Shown here: positions 1 to 7,536 of the stretch, piece after piece
Numbering within the stretch: position 1 is the first letter of the stretch
Layout: the number at the start of each line of letters is the position of its first letter
Assembly: GCF_030341905.1 (NCBI RefSeq)
Contig: NZ_JATAAF010000004.1
Span: 5,001 to 69,000 of the forward strand
Direction: 5' to 3'
DNA from: Porticoccus sp. W117
Lineage (GTDB): Bacteria > Pseudomonadota > Gammaproteobacteria > Pseudomonadales > Porticoccaceae
Length of the DNA stretch: 64,000 nt
Made by a program: the position numbers and the translations under genes
Notes under the pieces: generated by a model
The model's database searches: none
Seen by the model: the letters and a program-made list of their open reading frames with translations, nothing else
What the model was told of the DNA's origin: nothing

Positions 1-1188
<1,188 letters not shown>

Positions 1189-1352
1189 ATAACTGAGGCT
1201 GCTGATTGCAGTGACGTTCGGACAAGCATGTAGAAAAGTAAGAAACACACTTGAACAAAGCATTAGAAAGAGCTTAAGAATCTGCCACCCTATTTGGACA
1301 TGGCACAACGCAGTCACACAGACATAAGACGACAGCCAATCCAAACCCGTTT

Positions 1353-1469
1353 TCCTGGCGACCATAGAGCATTGGAACCACCTGATCCCATCCCGAACTC
1401 AGTAGTGAAACGATGTATCGCCGATGGTAGTGTGGGGTTTCCCCATGTGAGAGTAGGTCATCGCCAGGA
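1353..1469 (+). rRNA. rrf: 5S ribosomal RNA
   Basis: A typical gammaproteobacterial 5S gene, recognised by CCTGGCGACCATAGAGCATT at the 5' end, the CCCATCCCGAACTCAGTAGT segment in the middle and TAGGTCATCGCCAGG at the 3' end. The CCTGGCG and CGCCAGG termini pair as helix I. It is the last stable RNA of the operon and is followed after about ten bases by a terminator hairpin. Exact ends are uncertain by one or two bases. Confidence 0.96.
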
Positions 1470-1480
1470 TTTAAATACAA

Positions 1481-1512
1481 ACCCCCAGTCGCACAGCGGC
1501 TGGGGGTTTTTA
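1481..1512 (+). terminator. rrn operon terminator
   Basis: A GC-rich inverted repeat (arms ACCCCCAG at 1481-1488 and CTGGGGGT at 1500-1507 around a short loop) is followed by a T-rich tract. It lies directly after the 5S gene, so it most likely ends the rRNA operon by intrinsic termination. Confidence 0.9.
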
Positions 1513-1549
1513 TTTATAGACCTTACGGCCTATTGTTACGGAAAATGGG

Positions 1550-1657
1550 CCCCATGTGACAAAATCGTCGGGAACGATTTTGGGCGCTGTAGCGAAGCGT
1601 AGGCGGGCGTAGCCCGAAGGCCGGGATGGCCTGAGTCACTGTAGGTCATCGCCAGGG
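1550..1657 (+). pseudogene. 5S rRNA 3' fragment interrupted by a hairpin element
   Basis: CCCCATGTG at 1550-1558 and GTAGGTCATCGCCAGG at 1641-1656 are the two halves of a contiguous stretch in the intact 5S gene, where only two or three bases lie between them. Here they are separated by about 80 bases containing a multi-hairpin repeat. A second terminator follows, as after the intact gene. The simplest reading is a partial tandem copy of the 5S 3' end, or a decayed second 5S gene, into which the element inserted. No 5' part of 5S is visible. Confidence 0.75.
1559..1636 (+). repeat. Multi-hairpin palindromic element, copy A
   Basis: This copy runs from ACAAAATCG to the terminal GAGT. Hairpin 1 pairs CAAAATCG (1560-1567) with CGATTTTG (1575-1582). 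A GGGC-GTA-GCCC hairpin lies at 1605-1615. The core CCCGAAGG follows at 1613-1620, and hairpin 3 pairs GGCC (1619-1622) with GGCC (1628-1631) around a GGGAT loop. It has about 20 extra bases between the first two hairpins compared with the copies at 1757-1827 and 6593-6664. It sits inside a broken copy of the 5S 3' end. Family assignment rests on the shared order of hairpins, core and ends. Confidence 0.7.
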
Positions 1658-1664
1658 TTTATTT

Positions 1665-1700
1665 AAAACGCCCTGATTCGAGAGAGTCAGGGCGTTTTGC
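1665..1700 (+). terminator. Second intrinsic terminator after the 5S fragment
   Basis: AAAACGCCCTGA pairs with TCAGGGCGTTTT across a short GA-rich loop, and the T-rich right arm forms the tail. It follows the broken 5S fragment at nearly the same distance that the first terminator follows the intact 5S gene, which suggests the two were duplicated as a unit and then diverged. Confidence 0.85.
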
Positions 1701-1756
1701 TTTTGTGCTCCGAATACTCTCACACGGGGAAACCCGCTCTATATGTGTGGGGGTTC

Positions 1757-1827
1757 ACTCGGTGCATCCATGCACCTCGCCCTTCGGGCAGCCTGCGGCT
1801 GTGCAAAAAGGCTTCCTGCCTTTTTGT
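1757..1827 (-). repeat. Multi-hairpin palindromic element, copy C (reverse)
   Basis: Read on the minus strand this copy starts with ACAAAAAGG and ends with GAGT. Hairpin 1 pairs CAAAAAGGC with GCCTTTTTG around an AGGAA loop (plus-strand arms 1804-1812 and 1818-1826). Hairpin 2 is CAGCC-GCA-GGCTG (1789-1801). The conserved core CCCGAAGGGCG occupies 1778-1788, and hairpin 3 has GGTGCA/TGCACC arms (1761-1776) with GGA in its loop. The arms differ from the other copies but remain paired, so it is structure rather than sequence that is kept. Confidence 0.7.
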
Positions 1828-1869
1828 CCCAATGTGATGCACGTTGTGGCTAGAAACTTAAAAAGACAA

Positions 1870-1911
1870 CGTCATTGCGAGGAGCCCATAGGGCGACGCG
1901 GCAATCTCTCT
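1870..1911 (+). repeat. Intergenic repeat of the GTCATTGCGAGGAGC type
   Basis: The stretch carries CGTCATTGCGAGGAGC followed by GACGCGGCAATCTC. The inner segments ATTGC and GCAAT pair, giving an imperfect hairpin. Repeats of this wording are widespread in intergenic DNA of many bacteria. It lies about 60 bases before the start of the following gene and shows no coding potential. Confidence 0.6.
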
Positions 1912-1969
1912 TGACGGGATGAACACCGAACTACAGAATCATGGCGTCTCGAAATAACTCGGATGGTCT

Positions 1970-3115
1970 ATGAAAAAGCTCATTTCTGCTGTCGCCTTAT
2001 CGGTGACGATGCCAATGATTTGTTTTGCTGAATCTACGGTTGAGGAGCTGCGAATCGAAAAAGCCAGAAAGGTTATTCCTTCTGTTGTCGATCGCTGGGA
2101 AAAAGACCTGAATGGCTTTAAAAGGATGTGGTCTTCCCAAACTAGTAGCTATGCTGGTGCCAAAGCTCTTGCGGAAACTATTGGCGATTACCTATGGACT
2201 GAAAGTAAAGCTAATATGCAAGACTTTGACGATCGTCCTCTTTACTGGGCCAGACTTCAGGCTGCAGAAATCTTTCGCATTATAAATCCAAATTTTGCTT
2301 TATCGGAAAAACAGCGTCTTGAGTTAGTGGAGATTCTGGAAAACTCAAGCCGCGGCCGCCACGACCTGGAATACCTCACCGATGCCCCATTGAAAATCCT
2401 TATCACCGGTTTCGATCCGTTCTTGTTGGATCGAAATATTGAACAGGGCAATCCCTCTGGCATCGCTGCATTGTTGCTAGACGATCAGGTGATCGAATAT
2501 CAGGGTCGCAGGGCGGAAATAAACAGCGTTATCTTCCCCGTGCGCTTTGAGGATTTCGATCGTGGCGAGGTGGAGACCTTACTGGCCCCGTTCTATGCCC
2601 TCAATTCTGTCGACATGGTGGTTACCATCAGTCAGGGGCGCAGCGATTTTGATTTGGAGCGCTTTCCTGGGCGTCGCCGCAGCTCTCAGGCGCCAGATAA
2701 TCTCAACAAGTATATCGAAGGTGATAAGGCCAGGCCGGTGATTTCCAATGTGGGCCGCTATGGCCTGCAGGGGCCGGAGTTTGTGGAATTCAGTTTACCG
2801 GTCAAGGCCATGCAGCAGGCCAAGGGCAAGTACCAAATTAATGATAACCACGGCGTTGAAACTCTTGAGAAGGGTGAATTCGATGCTCGTACACTCAATG
2901 AGCTGGCAGGCTCAACCGCTGTGCAGGGCGGTGGCGGCGGTTACCTGTCTAACGAAATTTCCTATCGCAGTATTCGCCTTCGCAATATGTTGGGCTCACA
3001 AATTCCCACTGGCCATATACATACTCCGGTTCTGAAAAAGGCATCGCCGGAACAGGCCAGGCCGATTTTCGAACAGATTAAAGCCATGCTGGAGCGGGCA
3101 CTGCCAACCCTTTAA
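1970..3115 (+). CDS. Exported pyroglutamyl-peptidase-like protein lacking the catalytic Cys
   Basis: A 381-residue protein with a signal peptide (lysines at 2-3, hydrophobic stretch, cleavage expected after the FA at 19-20). Residues 142-355 resemble pyroglutamyl peptidase I (clan CF cysteine peptidases, which remove N-terminal pyroglutamate). ILITGFDPF at 143-151 matches the family's opening motif, and GHIHTP at 348-353 matches the block holding the catalytic histidine. At the nucleophile block the family has Y-L-C-N; this protein has Y-L-S-N, with Ser327 in place of Cys. The predicted mature protein contains no cysteine at all. A roughly 120-residue N-terminal extension is not part of the usual enzyme, and export is also unusual for this family. 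It may be a pseudo-enzyme or may have a changed mechanism. Its stop overlaps the next start by one base. Confidence 0.75.
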   Translation: MKKLISAVALSVTMPMICFAESTVEELRIEKARKVIPSVVDRWEKDLNGFKRMWSSQTSSYAGAKALAETIGDYLWTESKANMQDFDDRPLYWARLQAAEIFRIINPNFALSEKQRLELVEILENSSRGRHDLEYLTDAPLKILITGFDPFLLDRNIEQGNPSGIAALLLDDQVIEYQGRRAEINSVIFPVRFEDFDRGEVETLLAPFYALNSVDMVVTISQGRSDFDLERFPGRRRSSQAPDNLNKYIEGDKARPVISNVGRYGLQGPEFVEFSLPVKAMQQAKGKYQINDNHGVETLEKGEFDARTLNELAGSTAVQGGGGGYLSNEISYRSIRLRNMLGSQIPTGHIHTPVLKKASPEQARPIFEQIKAMLERALPTL

Positions 3116-3930
3116 TGGAAATATATACCCTTTACTTGTTGTTAGGCGTACTGGCTGGCTTTGTGGGCGGTTTGCTTGGCTTGGGCGGTGGTGTTGTTAT
3201 TGTGCCACTTTTGATTATTGCGTTTACCGCCCAGGGGTTTGATGACAGCACTCTTACCCACTTGGCCATTGGTACCTCATTGGCAACCATTGTAGTGACT
3301 TCCATCAGTGCCACCTGGGTACACCACTGCAAGAAAGCGGTGCTTTGGTCAGCGTTTGTTCAGCTGGCGCCGGGGGTTGCTCTGGGTGCGGTGCTGGGAG
3401 GAGTGATTGCCGCGCTGTTGTCTGGCGCTGTTTTGCAGCTGATCTTTGGTGTCTTGATGGTGGCCGTGTCCATACAGTTTGGCTTGGGAGTGAAACCTGC
3501 TGCCCACCGCAATTTACCCGGCGCTTTTGGCAATACTTCGGCAGGCTCTATTATTGGCGTGCTCTCGGCGCTTTTTGGCATAGGCGGAGGCTCACTGACC
3601 ACACCCTACTTGTTGTGGTGTAACGTTTCCATTCATCGCGCCATTGCCACCAGCGCCGCTTGTGGTCTGCCAATTGGGCTTTTCTCTGCGGCCAGCTTTA
3701 TGGCTGCCGGTTGGGAAAAAGAGTTACCAGCGGGGTCTCTGGGTTTTGTGTATATGCCGGCATTTCTGGGCATCGCCATTGCGGCAACTCTCAGCGCCCG
3801 CTGGGGCGCTGCATTGGCACACAGGCTTCCGGCGCAATTGCTAAAGCGCTTGTTTGCCTTGGTGATACTGGCATTTGGCATACGTTTTATCTGGCTTAAT
3901 GCTGCGGACCTGTGGGGGAATAGTGTCTGA
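3115..3930 (+). CDS. TSUP-family (TauE/SafE-type) membrane permease
   Basis: A 271-residue integral membrane protein with about eight hydrophobic segments. The glycine-rich GGLLGLGGGVVIVPLL near residue 18 and its internal repeat LFGIGGGSLTTPYLL near residue 155 are the hallmark paired motifs of the TauE/SafE (DUF81) family, whose members carry sulfite, sulfonates or other organic anions across the inner membrane. The substrate cannot be told from sequence. The start codon shares a base with the stop of the upstream gene, and the 3' end overlaps birA, so the genes are probably co-transcribed. Confidence 0.88.
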   Translation: MEIYTLYLLLGVLAGFVGGLLGLGGGVVIVPLLIIAFTAQGFDDSTLTHLAIGTSLATIVVTSISATWVHHCKKAVLWSAFVQLAPGVALGAVLGGVIAALLSGAVLQLIFGVLMVAVSIQFGLGVKPAAHRNLPGAFGNTSAGSIIGVLSALFGIGGGSLTTPYLLWCNVSIHRAIATSAACGLPIGLFSAASFMAAGWEKELPAGSLGFVYMPAFLGIAIAATLSARWGAALAHRLPAQLLKRLFALVILAFGIRFIWLNAADLWGNSV

Positions 3931-4903
3931 TTCAAGCGTTAAATTGATCGATGCTCTGGCGGATGGTCAGTTCCACTCCGGAGAGGAGCTGGGTGCGTTG
4001 CTGGGCATTAGCCGTACTGCGGTCTGGAAACAGGTGCAAAAGCTCGTTGAGCTGGGGCTTGAGGTGGACAAAATCAAAGGCCGGGGTTACTGCGTTCCTG
4101 GCGGTATTGAACTGTTCTCCGGCGAGCGTATCCGCTCTGATTTGTTACCCGCTGCGGAGCCACTGCTTGCCAGGCTGGATATTTTGACCACCACGGATTC
4201 TACCAACAGCGTTGTTCGCCAGCTGGCAGAGGAAGCTGATGCCAGCGGTTGTGTTGTTCTCGCAGAGCAGCAGACAGCGGGCCGGGGCAGGCGCGGGCGC
4301 CAGTGGGTAAGTCCCTTTGCCCGCAACCTCTATCTATCTGTTGCCTGGGGTTTTGAGGGTGGCGCTGCGGCATTGGAAGGCCTGAGCTTGGCTGTGGGTG
4401 TTGCGGTAAAGCGTGCAGTGGCCAGCCTGGGTATTTCCGGGGCGCAACTGAAGTGGCCCAACGATATTCTGTTTAATGGAAAGAAAGTGGCGGGCATTTT
4501 GTTGGAGATGATCGGTGACCCGGCGGGCTTCTGTCAGGTTGTGGTGGGCATCGGTATTAATATTGATATGCCTGAGAGTAAAGGCGCCGATATTGACCAG
4601 AGTTGGACTGACCTCAGGCGGGTCAGTGGCCAGAGTGTTTCCCGCAACCAGGTTGTCGTTGCCTTGTTGAATGAGTTATTACCCATGCTGGCCAGTTATC
4701 AGAAAAAAGGCTTTTGCCATTACCGGGAAGAGTGGCAGGGCAGCGATGCGTTTCGCGGTCAGCCGGTGGAGCTGGTCATGGCGAAAAACTCGATTAGCGG
4801 TATTGCCAATGGGGTTTCTGAAACCGGTGCTATCGGCTTGTTAGTGGAAGGAGAGCAGCGTTATTTCAATGGCGGAGAAATTTCCTTGAGGGGCGCGCAG
4901 TGA
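3923..4903 (+). CDS. birA: Bifunctional biotin-protein ligase / biotin operon repressor
   Basis: Attaches biotin to biotin carboxyl carrier protein through biotinyl-AMP and, in relatives with an N-terminal winged helix, represses biotin genes. The first 65 residues form that helix-turn-helix (ISRTAVWKQVQKL). The ligase domain shows the biotin/ATP loop GRGRRGRQW and the KWPND motif followed by KVAGILLE. A GTG start at 3923 is chosen: it follows a GGGGGAA ribosome-binding site and gives the usual N-terminus (326 residues). Upstream in-frame ATGs lie deep inside the permease gene. It overlaps the permease by 8 bases and coaX by 4. Confidence 0.95.
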   Translation: MSDSSVKLIDALADGQFHSGEELGALLGISRTAVWKQVQKLVELGLEVDKIKGRGYCVPGGIELFSGERIRSDLLPAAEPLLARLDILTTTDSTNSVVRQLAEEADASGCVVLAEQQTAGRGRRGRQWVSPFARNLYLSVAWGFEGGAAALEGLSLAVGVAVKRAVASLGISGAQLKWPNDILFNGKKVAGILLEMIGDPAGFCQVVVGIGINIDMPESKGADIDQSWTDLRRVSGQSVSRNQVVVALLNELLPMLASYQKKGFCHYREEWQGSDAFRGQPVELVMAKNSISGIANGVSETGAIGLLVEGEQRYFNGGEISLRGAQ

Positions 4904-5607
4904 CAGCAATACTGGATATTGATATTGGCAATACCCGGACGAAATGGCGCTGTGGTGAACAGCGTGGGGTTGTGGCCCGTGATGAGAGTTGGGGGGCTGG
5001 CCTGGCGGCACTGAAGGTTTGCCCCGGTCGTGTTCGCGTGGCCAATGTAGCAGGCCCGGATATTGAAGCTAATTTGGCTCGCTGGGTGTCGGATAACTGG
5101 GGCCTGCCCCTGGAGTTGGCAGTTACCAGCCACTCTGCTGCTGGAGTAGGGTGCGGCTATCCGGATCCAACGCAATTAGGCATTGATCGCTGGTTGGCGA
5201 TATTGGCGGCTTCACTGAGAGTTTCTGGTGGCGTAGTAGTAGTCAGTGCCGGCAGTGCTGTGACAGTGGATATTCTGACAGACGCAGGCAACCACTTGGG
5301 AGGTTATATCGTCCCTGGTTTGGAGATGCAGCGCAGAGCTCTGTATGCCGGTACCAGCCAGGTAAAAGTCGCCGGCCAGTGGCAAGGGGCGAGGCGTATG
5401 CCGGGTAGTAGTACGGTCGATGCGGTGCTCAATGGTTGCTTGGCGATGGTGGTTGAATTGGTTAGCTGTGCTCGCAAGGAGCTGTCTGATAAGGCTCCGG
5501 TGCTGCTCAGTGGCGGAGATGCAGAATACCTGCTGCCCCATTTGGGTGGTGAGGTTGAATGGGTGCCTGAATTGGTGCTGGATGGTTTGGCTGTTCTGAT
5601 GCCCTGA
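4900..5607 (+). CDS. coaX: Type III pantothenate kinase
   Basis: Phosphorylates pantothenate in the first step of coenzyme A synthesis. The 235-residue protein has the acetate/sugar-kinase-fold signatures of CoaX: DIGNTRTKWR near the N-terminus, the DRWLAILAA segment, SAGSAVTVDI and GGYIVPGLEMQ. The GTG start overlaps the birA stop as GTGA, indicating translational coupling. The birA-coaX pair directly after an rrn operon matches the Pseudomonas arrangement. Confidence 0.95.
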   Translation: MTAILDIDIGNTRTKWRCGEQRGVVARDESWGAGLAALKVCPGRVRVANVAGPDIEANLARWVSDNWGLPLELAVTSHSAAGVGCGYPDPTQLGIDRWLAILAASLRVSGGVVVVSAGSAVTVDILTDAGNHLGGYIVPGLEMQRRALYAGTSQVKVAGQWQGARRMPGSSTVDAVLNGCLAMVVELVSCARKELSDKAPVLLSGGDAEYLLPHLGGEVEWVPELVLDGLAVLMP

Positions 5608-5642
5608 GTTGTTTTCGGGCAATATCTATAAAGGAAGACTCT

Positions 5643-6071
5643 ATGCGCTGGTTTTTGGCCGTGCTGCTGTTGGCAAATGCAGTGGCGTTTTACTGGTTTG
5701 TGTCGCAGCCGGAGGAACTTGACTCACCTGTGGTCCCTGTTGATAAAAATGTGTCGCAGCTAATCTTGCTGTCTGAACGTGCTGTAGCGGAAGTGCCTAC
5801 GGGCGAGTGTGTAGTGGTGGGGCCGGTTACCGATTTGGCTTTGATCGAGCCTCTTTCCGCTGGCCTCACGGCACGAAATGTGGCTCATCAGCGCTGGTCA
5901 CAAAGTGCTGGAACTGATATCGATAGCCAGGTTTACTGGCTGCAATTCGCTGTTTCGCTGGAATCTCGATTGCCGCGGCGTTTTTGGTTCGAACTCCTCT
6001 CCCAAAGCCCAGATACGGAAATTTCCCAAAAAAGCTGTACAGCGGTTGCGTCCACGAGCGACTTCCCCTAG
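5643..6071 (+). CDS. Small inner-membrane-anchored protein, possible SPOR-like domain
   Basis: A 142-residue protein with one N-terminal hydrophobic segment (residues 3-20), a short proline-rich linker and a C-terminal part of about 90 residues. The CVVVGPV segment near residue 58 resembles the opening strand of SPOR peptidoglycan-binding domains, and the gene occupies the slot after coaX where Pseudomonas has a SPOR-type protein. The domain match is weak and rests partly on position. Its last codons overlap the promoter of the tRNA cluster. Confidence 0.7.
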   Translation: MRWFLAVLLLANAVAFYWFVSQPEELDSPVVPVDKNVSQLILLSERAVAEVPTGECVVVGPVTDLALIEPLSAGLTARNVAHQRWSQSAGTDIDSQVYWLQFAVSLESRLPRRFWFELLSQSPDTEISQKSCTAVASTSDFP

Positions 6072-6074
6072 AAT
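6046..6074 (+). promoter_or_regulatory. Sigma70 promoter for the tRNA cluster
   Basis: TTGCGT (6046-6051), a 17-base spacer and TAGAAT (6069-6074) make a good sigma70 promoter. The following CCCGCC gives the GC-rich discriminator typical of stringently controlled stable-RNA promoters. It starts inside the upstream gene, whose stop codon overlaps the -10 box, and lies 55 bases before tRNA-Thr. The same arrangement recurs before rpsL. Confidence 0.75.
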
Positions 6075-6128
6075 CCCGCCTCCGTTTAATCGCAAGCCCT
6101 TTTGAAGGGATGTTTGCAAGCGGTAAAA

Positions 6129-6204
6129 GCTGGTGTAGCTCAGTTGGCAGAGCAGCTGACTTGTAATCAGCAGGTCGTAGGTTCGACTCCTATCACCAGC
6201 TCCA
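6129..6204 (+). tRNA. tRNA-Thr (anticodon UGU)
   Basis: A 76-base cloverleaf: acceptor arms GCTGGTG and CACCAGC, anticodon loop CTTGTAA with anticodon TGT, T-loop GGTTCGACTCC, and an encoded CCA end. It is the first tRNA of the cluster behind the promoter at 6046. Confidence 0.97.
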
Positions 6205-6349
6205 TTTTTTGTAGCCCTTTGAAGCACTTAGATGTTGACAGGGCGAGGTTGGATAAAGAAAATGTCCGGCCGTTTTTGCTGGGCTTCCTTGGGTTTGAGT
6301 GACCAAAAGGGCTTGCTTGGCATTGAAGCAGTTTTTTTGAAGTAAGTTT

Positions 6350-6433
6350 GCTGGGGTTCCCGAGTGGCCAAAGGGATCAGACTGTAAATCTGACGCGAAA
6401 GCTTCGGTGGTTCGAATCCACCCCCCAGCACCA
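6350..6433 (+). tRNA. tRNA-Tyr (anticodon GUA)
   Basis: An 84-base class II tRNA: acceptor arms GCTGGGG and CCCCAGC, anticodon arm CAGACTGTAAATCTG with anticodon GTA, a long variable arm (CGCGAAAGCTTCG), T-loop GGTTCGAATCC and an encoded CCA. A broken second copy lies directly downstream. Confidence 0.97.
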
Positions 6434-6436
6434 TAT

Positions 6437-6460
6437 TCGAAGGGCAGGATGCCCGAAGTA
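6437..6460 (+). repeat. Partial multi-hairpin element (hairpin 3 only)
   Basis: GGGC-AGGAT-GCCC followed by GAAGTAG matches the 3' hairpin and end (GGGC-AGGAA-GCCC, then GGAGTAA) of the full element at 6593-6664. The GGA-containing loop is kept. It lies just after the CCA end of tRNA-Tyr. Confidence 0.5.
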
Positions 6461-6544
6461 GTTCGCCCCAGGTAGGGGTTGGTAAAAACAGTTTTGCGCC
6501 GGGCTTTCTCGTAATAAAAGCGAGTGGCCAAAGGGATCAGACTG

Positions 6545-6566
6545 GCTTTTTATGCGCCGCAGGCGC
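6545..6566 (+). repeat. Partial multi-hairpin element in the anticodon loop of the tRNA-Tyr copy
   Basis: GGCTTTTTAT followed by GCGCC-GCA-GGCGC resembles the junction of hairpins 1 and 2 in the copy at 1757-1827, which reads GCCTTTTTGCA then CAGCC-GCA-GGCTG. The same GCA loop and preceding T-run are kept. It interrupts the tRNA-Tyr copy exactly between the two anticodon stem halves. Confidence 0.5.
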
Positions 6567-6592
6567 TCTGACGCGAAAGCTTCGGTGGTTCA

Positions 6593-6664
6593 ACAAATTT
6601 GCAGGAGCAAATTTGAGCAGCGCGTAGCGCTGACCCGAAGGGCGGAGGGCAGGAAGCCCGGAGT
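6593..6664 (+). repeat. Multi-hairpin palindromic element, copy B
   Basis: The best-formed copy. Hairpin 1 pairs CAAATTTGC with GCAAATTTG (6594-6602 and 6607-6615) around an AGGA loop. Hairpin 2 is CAGCGC-GTA-GCGCTG (6618-6632). The core CCCGAAGGGCGGA lies at 6634-6646, hairpin 3 is GGGC-AGGAA-GCCC (6647-6659), and the end is GGAGT. It lies within the T-loop of the broken tRNA-Tyr. Length and layout match the copy on the minus strand at 1757-1827. Confidence 0.75.
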
Positions 6665-6696
6665 AATCGAGCCCAGCACCATTTTAAGTAAGTTCG

Positions 6697-6770
6697 GCGG
6701 GTATAGTTCAGTGGTAGAACGTCAGCCTTCCAAGCTGAATATGCGGGTTCGATTCCCGCTACCCGCTCCA
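6697..6770 (+). tRNA. tRNA-Gly (anticodon UCC)
   Basis: A 74-base cloverleaf with acceptor arms GCGGGTA and TACCCGC, anticodon loop CTTCCAA (anticodon TCC), T-loop GGTTCGATTCC and an encoded CCA. Confidence 0.97.
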
Positions 6771-6802
6771 GCTTTTGCTGGGGCTGTTTGTTAAAAGTTA
6801 GC

Positions 6803-6878
6803 GCTCTTGTAGCTCAGTTGGTAGAGCACACCCTTGGTAAGGGTGAGGTCGGCAGTTCAAATCTGCTCAAGAGCTCCA
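6803..6878 (+). tRNA. tRNA-Thr (anticodon GGU)
   Basis: A 76-base cloverleaf with acceptor arms GCTCTTG and CAAGAGC, anticodon GGT in the TTGGTAA loop, T-loop AGTTCAAATCT and an encoded CCA. In Pseudomonas a tuf gene follows this tRNA; here only about 135 bases without coding sequence lead to tRNA-Trp. Confidence 0.97.
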
Positions 6879-7015
6879 GATTTTCCCGCGGAACTGCTTG
6901 TTTCGCCGGGATTTTTTGGCATTTAAAAATCCGCCAGGCGTTGCGAGAAGTTGCTCAAGTGGCTGATTTTTAAAGAAGTAAGCCCGGTTGGTGGAAGATT
7001 GGGTGATTGATTTAC

Positions 7016-7091
7016 AGGCCAGTAGTTCAATTGGTAGAGCGTCGGTCTCCAAAACCGAAAGTTGGGGGTTCGAGTCCCTCCTGGCCTGCCA
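7016..7091 (+). tRNA. tRNA-Trp (anticodon CCA)
   Basis: A 76-base cloverleaf with acceptor arms AGGCCAG and CTGGCCT, anticodon CCA in the CTCCAAA loop, T-loop GGTTCGAGTCC and an encoded CCA. It stands 40 bases before secE, the usual gammaproteobacterial position. Confidence 0.97.
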
Positions 7092-7131
7092 TTTACGGTA
7101 GTGAAGCAGTTAGCAGAGTAGGAAAGCGTTG

Positions 7132-7515
7132 ATGAGCGCGGTAAGCGAAGAGAAAGAATATCAGCTGGATGGTTTGAAGTGGCTGCTGGTGGTTGTACTG
7201 CTGGTTGCTGGCATCGGCGGTAACTATTACTTCGCCAATATGGCGGAGAGCGACCCCGGCCTGTTGTACCGCGTACTGGGTGTTCTGGCTCTGTTTGCCA
7301 TGGCTGCTTTCGTGGCGGCCAAAACGGCCAAAGGCGCAGGTTTTGTTGCTCTGTTTCGCGGTGCCCGTACCGAGCTGCGCAAAGTGGTGTGGCCCACTGC
7401 TCAGGAACGCAACCAAACCACATTGATGGTGCTGGCCGTTGTGATTGTTATGGCACTGCTGTTGTGGGGTTTGGATGCACTGTTTGGTGCGTTGGCCAAG
7501 TTGGTGATCGGTTAA
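7132..7515 (+). CDS. secE: Preprotein translocase subunit SecE
   Basis: A 127-residue component of the inner-membrane SecYEG channel. It has the three-transmembrane gammaproteobacterial form: hydrophobic segments near residues 14-32, 42-60 and 95-118, with the conserved cytoplasmic stretch ELRKVVWPTAQERNQTT before the last segment. The ATG at 7132 sits behind an AGGAAAG ribosome-binding site; a TTG one codon upstream is less likely. The secE-nusG order is universal in this group. Confidence 0.95.
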   Translation: MSAVSEEKEYQLDGLKWLLVVVLLVAGIGGNYYFANMAESDPGLLYRVLGVLALFAMAAFVAAKTAKGAGFVALFRGARTELRKVVWPTAQERNQTTLMVLAVVIVMALLLWGLDALFGALAKLVIG

Positions 7516-7536
7516 GTCTGTTAATAGGGTTTGAGA

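Larger units (their letters stand above)
6520..6681 (+). pseudogene. Broken second copy of tRNA-Tyr with insertions
   Basis: Three blocks match tRNA-Tyr in order: 6520-6544 (D arm to the 5' anticodon stem), 6567-6591 (3' anticodon stem, variable arm and start of the T arm) and 6665-6681 (AATC, then CCCAGCACCA). The first join carries a 22-base insertion replacing the anticodon loop (6545-6566), and the second a full multi-hairpin element inside the T-loop. A possible 5' acceptor remnant (GTAGGGGTT near 6472) would imply a third insertion of about 40 bases. With no anticodon loop it cannot make a functional tRNA. Confidence 0.85.

Noticed and set aside
1665-1832. CRISPR array from the clustered short palindromes
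   Set aside because: No regularly spaced direct repeats with unique spacers; the palindromes differ and belong to a hairpin element.
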